Source: Kocuria sp.
GTDB lineage: Bacteria > Actinomycetota > Actinomycetes > Actinomycetales > Micrococcaceae
Assembly (NCBI RefSeq): GCF_030538595.1
Contig: NZ_JAUNTS010000004.1
Location: forward strand, 124,001-188,000
DNA: 64,000 bases
Reading direction: 5' to 3'
The position numbers were made by a program, and so were the translations under genes. The notes under the pieces were generated by a model, which did not search any database, was not told the origin of the DNA, and saw only the letters and a list, made by a program, of their open reading frames with translations. Positions 50,950 to 59,217 of the stretch are shown piece after piece (position 1 is the stretch's first letter; each line of letters begins with the position of its first letter).

Positions 50950-52497
50950 ATGTCTGTGCAGCACAACACGTCCGGTCAGGTGCCGGTCACCACGTCCACG
51001 GGAGTTCCGGAGGGCACTGACAAGGGGCTGAGCAAGGCCTCGGTGGGGTTGCTGGGTGCGGTGGTGATCGGGGTGTCCACCATTGCCCCGGCCTACACGC
51101 TCTCCGGTGCCCTGGGGCCAACGGCTGCAGCGGTGGGCACCTATCTGCCCGCCATCCTGCTGGTCGGATTCATTCCCATGCTCCTGGTGGCCGTGGGCTA
51201 CCGGCAGCTGAACCGGGCCATGCCGGATTCCGGCACCACGTTCACGTGGGTGTCCAAGGCGTTTGGTCCGTGGGTGGGCTGGATGGGCAGCTGGGGTCTG
51301 TTGGCGGCCACCATCCTGGTGCTCTCCAATCTGGCCGGGATTGCGGTGGACTTCCTGTATCTGGCGATCGCCCAGATCACCGGCAATGACTCGATTGCCG
51401 AGCTGACCCGCAACGTGCCGATCAACATTGCCACCTGTCTGGCGTTCATGGCGGTGGCTGCCTGGATCTCCTACCGGGGTCTGGAGGCCACCAAGGTGGT
51501 GCAGTACGTGCTGGTGGCCTTCCAGCTGGTGGTCCTGGTGTGGTTTTCCGTGGCGGCCTTCACGCATGTTGCGGATGGAACCGCCTTTGCCGGGCTGTCC
51601 ATCAGCCCGGAGTGGTTCAACCCGTTCGGGGTGGGGTCTTTCTCGGCCTTTGCCGCAGGCATTTCCCTGTCCGTGTTCATCTACTGGGGCTGGGACGTGG
51701 TGCTGACCCTCAACGAGGAATCCACGGAAGCCACCACCACCCCCGGCAAATCGGCGATCACCACCATGCTGGTGATCGTCACGCTCTACCTGCTGGTGGC
51801 GCTGTCCATGCTGGCCTTCTCCGGGGTGTCCGACCAGGGCTTGGGCATGGGTAACCCGGAGATCCAGGAGAACATTTTTGCCTCCCTGGCCGGTCCGGTC
51901 ATGGGGCCGTTCGCCATCCTGATGTCCCTGGCGGTGCTGTCCTCCTCAGCGTCTTCGCTGCAATCCACCATGATTTCCCCGGCCCGCACCATGCTGGCCA
52001 TGGGGTTTTACGGCGCTCTGCCGGCCAAGTACGCCCGCATCAGCCCGCGCTTCCAATCACCCGGTTACGCCACCGTGGCTGCCGCCGTGATTTCGGCTGT
52101 GTTCTATGCCTTCATGCGCCTGGTCAGTGAAAACGTCCTCTGGGACACCATCACCGCCCTGGGCATGATGGTCTGCTTCTACTACGGCATCACGGCTTTG
52201 GCCTGCGTTTGGTACTTCCGTCAGCAGGCTTTCGGCTCCGTCAAGTCCTTCCTGGCGCAGTTCTTGGCGCCGTTGCTGGGCGGGATTCTGCTGCTGATCT
52301 TCTTTGTCCAGACCTCCATTGACTCCATGGACCCTGAATACGGTTCCGGATCCCAGATCGGTGGGGTTGGTCTGGTGTTCATCCTGGGCGTGGGGATTCT
52401 GGCGCTGGGCCTGGTGGCCATGCTGCTGCAGTACCGGCGCAACCCCGAATTCTTCCGTCGTCGTTTTGAAACCACGGAACTGCCGGTGATCGACTGA
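50950..52497 (+). CDS. APC family permease (probable polyamine/amino acid importer)
   Basis: The 515-residue, 12-segment APC transporter begins GLSKASVGLLGAVVIGVSTI and has IYWGWDVVLTLNEESTEATT in segment 6. Placement between putrescine oxidase and agmatine deiminase suggests import of putrescine, agmatine or arginine (inference). The stop overlaps the next ATG by one base. Confidence 0.88.
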   Translation: MSVQHNTSGQVPVTTSTGVPEGTDKGLSKASVGLLGAVVIGVSTIAPAYTLSGALGPTAAAVGTYLPAILLVGFIPMLLVAVGYRQLNRAMPDSGTTFTWVSKAFGPWVGWMGSWGLLAATILVLSNLAGIAVDFLYLAIAQITGNDSIAELTRNVPINIATCLAFMAVAAWISYRGLEATKVVQYVLVAFQLVVLVWFSVAAFTHVADGTAFAGLSISPEWFNPFGVGSFSAFAAGISLSVFIYWGWDVVLTLNEESTEATTTPGKSAITTMLVIVTLYLLVALSMLAFSGVSDQGLGMGNPEIQENIFASLAGPVMGPFAILMSLAVLSSSASSLQSTMISPARTMLAMGFYGALPAKYARISPRFQSPGYATVAAAVISAVFYAFMRLVSENVLWDTITALGMMVCFYYGITALACVWYFRQQAFGSVKSFLAQFLAPLLGGILLLIFFVQTSIDSMDPEYGSGSQIGGVGLVFILGVGILALGLVAMLLQYRRNPEFFRRRFETTELPVID

Positions 52498-53729
52498 TGC
52501 CCACTCCGGAATGGCCCATGACCCCGCCTACGATGACGACGCCGGAGACCACCACCGGTGCTACTCACATGCCCGCTGAATGGGAGCCACATGAGCGCAC
52601 CTGGATGGCGTTTCCGCCAGGTAATGAGACCTTCGGTGCCGCCAACTCGGAGTCCCTGACCCGCGCGCGCAGGGCGTGGGCTGAGGTGGCTGCAACCATC
52701 TCCCGGTACGAACCCGTCTCCATGGTGGTGGCATCAGGGGACGTGGAGGCTGCGCAAGCGATGTTGCCGGGTGCGGTGGACGTTGTGGTGCATGAACTGG
52801 ACGATGCCTGGATGCGGGACATCGGCCCCACGTTTGTGCGCACAGAGACGGTCGGCGCTGCTGGTCCAACCGGTGCTGCCAGTACCGCCGGTCCAACTAG
52901 TGCAGCCGGTCCCACCAGCGCAGCCGGTGCGGCTGATGCCGGGGATGCTTCCGATGGTGGATTGGCTGCCGTGAACTGGACCTTCAACGGGTGGGGTGCG
53001 CAGTCCTGGGCGTCGTGGGAATCGGACTCCCTGATCGGTCGATTCGTGGGGGACCGGGCGGGTGTGCCCGTACTGGACAGCACCCTGGTCAACGAGGGCG
53101 GAGGGTTCCACGTGGACGGGGAAGGCACCGTGTTGCTGACCCAGACCGTCCAGTTGGACCCCGGGCGCAATCCGGAGGCCACACAAGAATCCGTGGAAGC
53201 GGAGATCCATGCCCGGTTGGGAACGTCCAAAGCCATCTGGTTGCCACGCGGGTTGACCCGTGACTACCAGGAATACGGCACACGCGGTCACGTGGACATC
53301 GTGGCTGCCTTCGCGGGTCCTGGGAAAGTGCTGGTTCACGATCAAACCAATCCCGCCCACCCTGATCACGCGGTGTCCATGATGATCCGCAGCGTCCTGG
53401 AAGGTGCCACAGATGCCCACGGGCGTGCACTGGAGATCATCAACGTGCCTGCTCCCACCGTTCTGCGTGATGACGACGGCTTTGTGGATTACTCCTACAT
53501 CAACCATTACGTGGCCAACGGGGTGGTGGTGCTGTGCGCTTTTGACGACCCCCATGACGCAGTGGCCGCAGAAATTCTCGGTTCCGTCTATCCGGACCGA
53601 AAAGTTGAGCTGGTGGATGCACGGGAAATCTTTGCCAACGGCGGGGGGATTCACTGCATCACTCAGCAGCAGCCGGCCGTGCTCGATCCCGTACAGCAGT
53701 TTCCGCGGCAGCGGTTGACGGGGCGGTGA
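52497..53729 (+). CDS. aguA: Agmatine deiminase (peptidyl-arginine deiminase family)
   Basis: The 410-residue guanidino-hydrolase converts agmatine to N-carbamoylputrescine and ammonia. Family marks: EWEPHERTWMAFP, DDAWMRDIGPTF, GWGAQSWASWESD, EGGGFHVDGEGT, GHVDIVAAF and the catalytic Cys387 in NGGGIHCITQQQP. Residues 117-157 are an Ala/Gly/Pro/Ser/Thr repeat inserted between two conserved strands. The translation start may be ATG 52497 or the later ATG at 52569, where family similarity begins. Confidence 0.92.
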   Translation: MPTPEWPMTPPTMTTPETTTGATHMPAEWEPHERTWMAFPPGNETFGAANSESLTRARRAWAEVAATISRYEPVSMVVASGDVEAAQAMLPGAVDVVVHELDDAWMRDIGPTFVRTETVGAAGPTGAASTAGPTSAAGPTSAAGAADAGDASDGGLAAVNWTFNGWGAQSWASWESDSLIGRFVGDRAGVPVLDSTLVNEGGGFHVDGEGTVLLTQTVQLDPGRNPEATQESVEAEIHARLGTSKAIWLPRGLTRDYQEYGTRGHVDIVAAFAGPGKVLVHDQTNPAHPDHAVSMMIRSVLEGATDAHGRALEIINVPAPTVLRDDDGFVDYSYINHYVANGVVVLCAFDDPHDAVAAEILGSVYPDRKVELVDAREIFANGGGIHCITQQQPAVLDPVQQFPRQRLTGR

Positions 53730-53732
53730 CCG

Positions 53733-55463
53733 GTGTTCGACGTCGTGGAAACCTCCATTGCTGAACTTCGTACTGCTTTGGAGACGGGACAGGTCACCGC
53801 AGTTGAGCTGGTCAGGGCTTATCTGGAACGAATCGAGCGATACGACGGCGAGTTGAACGCCGTCGTCGTGAAAAATCCAGAGGCGCTGGAGGAGGCGCGG
53901 GCTTCGGATACCCGCCGAGCTCGTGGGGAAACCTTGGGTCCGCTGGACGGGATTCCGTACACGGCCAAGGACAGCTATCAGGTCCGGGGTTTGACTGTGG
54001 CGGCAGGTTCGCCGGCCTTTGCTGAGCTCACGGCGCAGTGGGATGCGTTCGCCATTGAGCGGTTGCGGGCCGCAGGTGCAGTGCTGATGGGGCTGACCAA
54101 CATGCCGCCCATGGCCAACGGAGGAATGCAACGGGGGCTCTATGGGCGGGCCGAATCTCCGTACAACCGGGACTACCTGACCTCCGCGTTCGCCTCCGGT
54201 TCCTCCAACGGGTCCGGCACGGCCACCGCCGCCAGTCTTGCGGCCTTTGGGCTGGGGGAGGAGACCTGGTCGTCGGGCCGGGCGCCTGCTTCCTGCAATG
54301 CGCTGTGTGCCTACACGCCGTCACGCGGGGTGATCTCCATGCGAGGCAACTGGCCGCTGGTGCCCACCATGGACGTGGTGGTGCCGCACACCCGATCCAT
54401 GGCCGACCTCTTGGAAGTCTTGGAGGTCATCGTGGCCGATGATCACACCGCCCGCGGCGACTTCTGGCGGGTCCAGCCGTGGGTGGAGATCCCTGCGGCC
54501 TCTACCACGCGCCCGGAGTCCTACGTGGCCCTGGGAATGTCCGGTTCCGACCGTGGTCGCGGCTCGCTGTTCGACGACGACGGCGCTCGCGGGGTGCTGG
54601 CCGGCCGCAGGTTCGGGGTGCCGCGGATGTATGTCAACGCAGACCCGCAAGCCGGCACGGCGGCCGATCCGGGCATTGGTGGGCCCACGGGTCAGCGGGT
54701 GGAAACGCGGGCCTCTGTTCTGGCCTTGTGGGCGGTAGCCCGGGCCGATTTGGAGGCTGCCGGGGCGGAGGTGATTGAGGTGGATTTCCCGGTGGTGTCC
54801 AATTACGAAGGTGACCGTCCCGGTGCGCCCACCATCTTCACGCGCGGTTTGGTGAGTCCTGAGTATTTGAAGCGGGAGATCGTGGATCTTTCGGCCTGGG
54901 CCTGGGATGACTTTTTGAAGGCCAATGGTGATCCAGATTTTCCGGGGTTGGCGGACCTTGACGGTTCACGGATTTTTCCAGCGCCATCGGGTGCTTTGCC
55001 TGACCGATATGACGGTTTTGATGACGACATTGCCGAGTACCCAGCTTTCATTCGGGACCATCCGATCACTGGAGTGACCGAGATTCCGGAGTTGGAGGCC
55101 GGACTGCGGGGGTTGGAAGAAACTCGGCGGGTGGATCTGGAGCAGTCGATGGATGGTTTGGGGTTGGACGCCGTCGTATTTCCTGCGGTGGCGGACGTGG
55201 CTCCTGCGGATGCGGACATGAATCCGGCGTCGGCCGATCTGGCGTGGCGCAACGGAACCTGGGTGGCCAATGGCAATTTGGTGCCCCGGCATTTGGGTAT
55301 CCCCACGGTGACCGTGCCCATGGGCACCATGCGTGACATCGGAATGCCGGTGGGACTGACGTTCGCGGGACGCGCCTACGACGACACCGCCCTGCTGCGC
55401 TACGCCGCCGCCTTCGAGACCACCGGCCCAACCTCCCGCCGCACAGCCCCGCACCTCCCCTAA
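53733..55463 (+). CDS. Amidase-signature family hydrolase (candidate N-carbamoylputrescine amidase)
   Basis: The 576-residue protein is an amidase-signature enzyme: Lys79 in GIPYTAKDS, the cis-Ser block GSSNGSGTATAA (156-167) and the nucleophile Ser in EETWSSGRAPAS (177-188, usually TGGSIRIPA). It lies 3 bases after agmatine deiminase, where the next pathway step needs an amidase, normally a nitrilase-family AguB. Substituting for AguB is an inference from position. GTG 53733 is the start. Confidence 0.82.
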   Translation: MFDVVETSIAELRTALETGQVTAVELVRAYLERIERYDGELNAVVVKNPEALEEARASDTRRARGETLGPLDGIPYTAKDSYQVRGLTVAAGSPAFAELTAQWDAFAIERLRAAGAVLMGLTNMPPMANGGMQRGLYGRAESPYNRDYLTSAFASGSSNGSGTATAASLAAFGLGEETWSSGRAPASCNALCAYTPSRGVISMRGNWPLVPTMDVVVPHTRSMADLLEVLEVIVADDHTARGDFWRVQPWVEIPAASTTRPESYVALGMSGSDRGRGSLFDDDGARGVLAGRRFGVPRMYVNADPQAGTAADPGIGGPTGQRVETRASVLALWAVARADLEAAGAEVIEVDFPVVSNYEGDRPGAPTIFTRGLVSPEYLKREIVDLSAWAWDDFLKANGDPDFPGLADLDGSRIFPAPSGALPDRYDGFDDDIAEYPAFIRDHPITGVTEIPELEAGLRGLEETRRVDLEQSMDGLGLDAVVFPAVADVAPADADMNPASADLAWRNGTWVANGNLVPRHLGIPTVTVPMGTMRDIGMPVGLTFAGRAYDDTALLRYAAAFETTGPTSRRTAPHLP

Positions 55464-55478
55464 CCCCAGCCGACTCTG

Positions 55479-55543
55479 CTGCCGAGCGTCCGAGTTTGGT
55501 CACTTCCGGCACCTGGAAACGACCAAACTCGGACACTCGGCAG
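55479..55543. repeat. Palindromic repeat family 2, copy 3
   Basis: Arms CTGCCGAGCGTCCGAG-TTTGGTC pair with GACCAAACTCGGACACTCGG-CAG with one mismatch. The whole 65 bases and the following TAGTCAGGG are almost identical to copy 4 at 56847. Confidence 0.88.
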
Positions 55544-55578
55544 TAGTCAGGGGGGTCTTGGGGTGACATGCTGACACC

Positions 55579-56370
55579 ATGGACATTGCCGTGTTGGGTT
55601 CCACCGGAACGATTGGGCGGCGGATTGCTGACCTTGCCGAGGCCGAGGGACACACGGTTCGTCGGGTGAGCCGAGCTGACGGTACGGACGTCACCACCGC
55701 CAGCGGCCTGAAGCGCGCTGTCCGTGGTGCGGAAGTGGTCATTGATGCCTTGAACCATGTCACGCTCAGCCGTAGAAAAGCGGTTTCCTGGTTCGGGGAA
55801 ATTGCTATGCAAGTTGCCAGTGCCGCAGCGGCGGCAGGCGTACAGCGAATCCTGTGCGTCTCCATCTATGGCGTGAACAACCAGGCAGTGGCTCGCGGCT
55901 ATGGCTATTACGCCGGTAAGGCTGCCCAGGAACAGGCTTACCGTGACGGAGCTGTGCCCGTCACGATCATCGAATCAACGCAATGGTTTGAACTCATACC
56001 CACCGTGCTGGCAGCAGCCTCAGCGGGTCCGATTGCGGTGCTGCCAACCATGCGTATGGCTTTGGTTTCTGCTGATCGTGTGGCCGAACTCGTTGTTGAA
56101 GAAGCCGTACGCCAAGTCGGTTCAGAGGAGCGGCATCAGAACCGTGCAATTTCCATCAGGGGAGCCCAGGAGCTGAATACCCGGCAAGCTGTGAATGTAT
56201 GGCTGCGCGAAGTGGGGCACGTTACTGGCCAGCGGCCCCGACAGGTATGGCAATTGCCATACCTGGGCAGAGCGATCGCCTCCGGCGGCCTGATTCCCCC
56301 TGGCGGAATTGTTGATCCCCAAACACTCCAGGGGTGGGTACAAGCCGGAGGCCACACCCGCCTGAAATGA
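55579..56370 (+). CDS. NAD(P)-binding NmrA-like protein
   Basis: The 263-residue protein starts with the Rossmann motif IAVLGSTGTIGRRIADLAEA and carries VQRILCVSIYGVN and YYAGKAAQEQAYRDG (Tyr/Lys pair). It is an atypical SDR or nucleotide sensor, as is the unrelated-locus gene at 16303. No strong ribosome site. It sits between two near-identical palindromes together with the next gene. Confidence 0.82.
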   Translation: MDIAVLGSTGTIGRRIADLAEAEGHTVRRVSRADGTDVTTASGLKRAVRGAEVVIDALNHVTLSRRKAVSWFGEIAMQVASAAAAAGVQRILCVSIYGVNNQAVARGYGYYAGKAAQEQAYRDGAVPVTIIESTQWFELIPTVLAAASAGPIAVLPTMRMALVSADRVAELVVEEAVRQVGSEERHQNRAISIRGAQELNTRQAVNVWLREVGHVTGQRPRQVWQLPYLGRAIASGGLIPPGGIVDPQTLQGWVQAGGHTRLK

Positions 56371-56507
56371 CCGAGGCTTCCCGATCCTTGGAACCAAAAC
56401 ACATCCTTGAGAATTGGCGGAAGTTTTGACGCGAGTGGGTCTGTGCCGAGCAACGGGAGACGCCTAATGTCAGCACTACAGGAGTTTTCCGTAGCCAGGA
56501 GGCTGAC

Positions 56508-56825
56508 ATGAAGGTTCTCAAGCGCATAGGGCTGTTCCTTGGATCATTGGTATTGGCCACTTTCGTGTGGTCCGGCGTCGTCATGATTTTTGCAATCTTG
56601 ACCGCGACCCAAATGCGACCTGTTGGACTCCCGGGGATTATCACCAGTGAGCATGACGGTGCCATGACTTTCCAGACCACCTCTCAGAATCCTGGCTTCA
56701 CGATCGCGGTATTCGTGACCGCTCTTCTGATGTATCTGTTGATCGCCCTGATCTGGCGGCGCGCAGCCCGCCGACGTGCGGCTCGTCAGCTGCCCGGCGC
56801 CTCACCCTACGGAGGCGTGGCCTGA
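56508..56825 (+). CDS. Small membrane protein, unknown
   Basis: The 105-residue protein has two membrane segments (IGLFLGSLVLATFVWSGVVM; GFTIAVFVTALLMYLLIALI) and a basic C-terminal tail (RRAARRRAARQ). CCAGGAGGCTGAC precedes the ATG. I recognise no family. Confidence 0.7.
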   Translation: MKVLKRIGLFLGSLVLATFVWSGVVMIFAILTATQMRPVGLPGIITSEHDGAMTFQTTSQNPGFTIAVFVTALLMYLLIALIWRRAARRRAARQLPGASPYGGVA

Positions 56826-56846
56826 TGGTGATGAGCCTCTTTCGCT

Positions 56847-56913
56847 GACTGCCGAGTGTCCGAGTTTGGTCACTTCCGGCACCTGGAAACGACCAAACTC
56901 GGACACTCGGCAG
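56847..56913. repeat. Palindromic repeat family 2, copy 4
   Basis: It is a perfectly paired copy (CTGCCGAGTGTCCGAG with CTCGGACACTCGGCAG) with the same loop CACTTCCGGCACCTGGAAAC as copy 3. Together copies 3 and 4 bracket 55544-56846. Confidence 0.88.
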
Positions 56914-56939
56914 TAGTCAGGGTGGCGGCGGGGAAGGAG

Positions 56940-57344
56940 TCACGCCCTCTTGGTGCGCATGGCGGGGAGCTTGGTGACCGACTCGTCCGCCAACAGTTCC
57001 ACGTATCGCTCGGAGTCCGCGCTGACCAGGGCGAGCAGACCGTCGTCGTCGAAGTGAAAGCCCCAGCCGTAGGTCTTGGCCAGCGGAGATGAGCGCAGGC
57101 AGGCGCGGCCCTGCTGGAAGAACTCCTCCCGAGCGGACGGACGGTCCTCCTGGGGGATGCCTTGGCGGTCGGCGTACACGGTGAAGATCAGTTGGTCGCT
57201 GGTCAGCTGGTAGTCGCGGTCGTGGAGAAGATCGTATTGCCGTTGCGCAACGCTGCCCTTGCCGCGCGGGGGTTCCGTGCCAGCGGTTGCCTTGGTGTCA
57301 TCCGCGACAGTGATCAGGGTGTTGCGGTAATCGGTCGAGTGCAT
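56940..57344 (-). CDS. DUF6157 family protein
   Basis: The 134-residue protein matches the DUF6157 pattern: it starts HSTDYRNTLITVADDTKAT, has LTSDQLIFTVYADRQGI, CLRSSPLAKTYGWGFHFDDD, and ends LPAMRTKRA. Function unknown. AAAGGAGCGTGGA precedes ATG 57344. The frame is open upstream to 57419 without a ribosome site. Confidence 0.82.
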   Translation of the reverse strand: MHSTDYRNTLITVADDTKATAGTEPPRGKGSVAQRQYDLLHDRDYQLTSDQLIFTVYADRQGIPQEDRPSAREEFFQQGRACLRSSPLAKTYGWGFHFDDDGLLALVSADSERYVELLADESVTKLPAMRTKRA

Positions 57345-57454
57345 TCCACGCTCCTTTGCGCCTGTGGCGCCGCCCCCAGCCCCGGCACCGCCTGTGGTGC
57401 ACAGAAGCATACGAAGCATCGGACCCGGTGGGTAACCAGTTGCACAACTGTGAC

Positions 57455-57564
57455 GACGACGACGCGCCGCACCACCCAGCGGAAACGTTCGCCCACGTGC
57501 AGGTGCGGCTGAACCCTCACGTCACTCGGGGATCAGCGTGTGATGGGCGAGTGGCATGAGGGTT
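57455..57564. repeat. 110-bp direct repeat, left copy
   Basis: It aligns without gaps to 59090-59199 with about 8 differences. The right half contains an inverted repeat (AACCCTCAC...GAGGGTT). The two copies bracket the helix-turn-helix and nucleotidyltransferase genes. Confidence 0.9.
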
Positions 57565-57674
57565 GGTCAGAGCTGGAGCTTTCCATGGTCCTACGAACGG
57601 GCGACCGCAGGGTCGGTGTGGCAGCGAGGCTTGATGCGGTTGAGTAAGAGACATGGCGGCACATTCCACCACTG

Positions 57675-57694
57675 TATGGCGTATATATGCCGTA
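57675..57694 (+). promoter_or_regulatory. Candidate operator/promoter of the HTH-nucleotidyltransferase pair
   Basis: TATGGC-GTATATAT-GCCGTA is an imperfect palindrome (one mismatch in six) 17 bases upstream of ATG 57712. The AT-rich centre stands out from its surroundings and could include a -10 box. Confidence 0.4.
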
Positions 57695-57711
57695 TAGGGA
57701 AGAATAATGCC

Positions 57712-58359
57712 ATGTTCAGTGTTGAGGATTACGCAAAATGTGCTGGAGTGACCCCCAGGGCTGTGCGCTCAAGGATCTCGGCAGGCACTTTGGGGGCTCA
57801 GAAAGTGGGTCACGCATGGGTCATTGAAGATGATCCGACTGACGGCACTGATGTGGCTCGGGGTCGGAGGATGTCCATACAGTCTTTTGACCATCTCGCG
57901 GCGTACCTGGACCGAGATGATGCCGGCCTCACGCCGGATCAGAGGCGGCGTGCCGCAGAACGTGTACGGCGTATCAAGAAATTCGGACTGCCCCAAGTTG
58001 CTAAGTTCGCAGCTCGTCCTGACCTGCCCGTGAGGGCATATCTGGCCCATGCTGCTGATCTGGCTGAGTTGCAGCAGGACAGGAGGTTGGCGCTGACTGG
58101 GGTCTCCCATCCGATGGCGGAGGTGTATGGACCAGTGGTCGATGCCTACCTCACCCAGCGGGACGGTCATGACCTGGCACTCTTTCATCTGCTCGAACCG
58201 TCCAACCGGGCGGAGGCCAATGTGCGCTTTCGGATTCAGGACCCGGTACCGCGTGTAAGGCCTCTACACGTCATTGCGGATCTGCTTGATGATCCAAACC
58301 CGCGCAGTTACCGGGAAGCCGAGCGGCTGCTGGGCAATCTTCTTGGGGGCCTCAGATGA
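57712..58359 (+). CDS. Helix-turn-helix protein, putative antitoxin
   Basis: The 215-residue protein begins with an excisionase/MerR-like helix-turn-helix (FSVEDYAKCAGVTPRAVRSR, then GAQKVGHAWVIED). A helical domain of about 150 residues follows. The ATG at 57712 or 57676 is the start. Its stop overlaps the nucleotidyltransferase ATG (ATGA). A DNA-binding protein coupled to a nucleotidyltransferase is the layout of AbiE- and MenAT-type toxin-antitoxin pairs (inference). Confidence 0.7.
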   Translation: MFSVEDYAKCAGVTPRAVRSRISAGTLGAQKVGHAWVIEDDPTDGTDVARGRRMSIQSFDHLAAYLDRDDAGLTPDQRRRAAERVRRIKKFGLPQVAKFAARPDLPVRAYLAHAADLAELQQDRRLALTGVSHPMAEVYGPVVDAYLTQRDGHDLALFHLLEPSNRAEANVRFRIQDPVPRVRPLHVIADLLDDPNPRSYREAERLLGNLLGGLR

Positions 58360-59090
58360 AGCAGGAACCCGTTGCGGTGATCCGGACTGGCGACTTTCGT
58401 GAAAAAGCCTCATGGGTTGGACTTGCTGAGTTGGCGCAGGTGATGCCAAGTGGGTGGTCCCTGGCGGGAGGAAGTTTGGTGCGTCTGCATGCGGCTGAAC
58501 GGGGCAGCACAAACGGTCGGTCAACCAGAGACATTGATGTCATCTTGGATGTGCGAGGTGATCCCAGATCCATCAAAAGGATGGAAGCTGCACTTGAAGC
58601 GTGTGGGTTTGTTGCCGACGGCTTCAACCTGTCTGGACAGAACCACCGATGGGTGCGTGGTGATGCGCAGATTGATGTTTTGGCCCCGGACTTTCTTGGC
58701 GCTCGGCTCATGGAGCGATCCCATGCTGTACTGGGGCGATTACTTTCAACTCGTGGGGCTCAGTTCGGTCTTGATCGCACCGAGCGGATCTTGGTGGTGG
58801 TCGATGATCTTGAGATTTACATTAACCGCCCGGATTTGGTGGGGGCTTTGTACCAGAAATGCTCGGCGCTCTTGGTGCAACTGGACTCCAACCAGGAGCG
58901 GCATCTCTTCGACATCGCTCTCCTGGTGGATCTACTCAATCCGGCTGATCGACGTGACTTGCTTGGGCTGCGCACCCCGCAAAAACGACGAATCATCTCG
59001 GGTCTCATCAAAGCCAGTCGCGGGATAGGGACTGAACAGGGCAGTGAGCGCAGACTGTTGCTCTTGATCGACTTACTGGAGGCACGGTAG
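58356..59090 (+). CDS. Nucleotidyltransferase-fold protein, putative toxin
   Basis: The 244-residue protein shows the minimal nucleotidyltransferase motif: LAGGSLVRLHAAERG then STRDIDVILDV (GG, S and DxD, about residues 34-64). A third acidic residue is likely in DAQIDVLAPD. It resembles the AbiEii/MNT group but is not closely like the AbiEii at 41171. The stop codon's last base is the first base of the right 110-bp repeat. Confidence 0.72.
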   Translation: MKQEPVAVIRTGDFREKASWVGLAELAQVMPSGWSLAGGSLVRLHAAERGSTNGRSTRDIDVILDVRGDPRSIKRMEAALEACGFVADGFNLSGQNHRWVRGDAQIDVLAPDFLGARLMERSHAVLGRLLSTRGAQFGLDRTERILVVVDDLEIYINRPDLVGALYQKCSALLVQLDSNQERHLFDIALLVDLLNPADRRDLLGLRTPQKRRIISGLIKASRGIGTEQGSERRLLLLIDLLEAR

Positions 59091-59199
59091 ACGACGACGC
59101 GCCGCACCACCCAGCGGAAACGTTCGCCCACATGCCGGTACGGCTGAACCCTCACGCGACTCGGTCATCAGCGTGTGATGGGCGAGTGGCGTGAGGGTT
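59090..59199. repeat. 110-bp direct repeat, right copy
   Basis: See the left copy at 57455. Its hairpin arms (59143-59159 region with 59183-59199) pair better than in the left copy and lie 18 bases past the stop of the enoyl-CoA hydratase gene (minus), so this copy may also end the paa transcript. Confidence 0.9.
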
Positions 59200-59217
59200 C
59201 AGCGGTTGTGCCGGAAC

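Noticed and set aside
49912-51567. A 551-codon open frame on the minus strand under Usp and the APC permease
   Set aside because: It is opposite genes with clear motifs, and its own sequence is low-complexity His/Gly/Arg without any domain.
52734-54131. A 465-codon open frame opposite agmatine deiminase
   Set aside because: It is a shadow frame. The plus strand has the catalytic motifs.
45817-56913. CRISPR array from the repeated palindromes
   Set aside because: The copies are kilobases apart with genes between and no regular spacers.
57455-59199. Insertion sequence reading of the direct repeats
   Set aside because: Neither enclosed gene is a transposase, and the repeats are direct and 110 bp, far longer than a target-site duplication.
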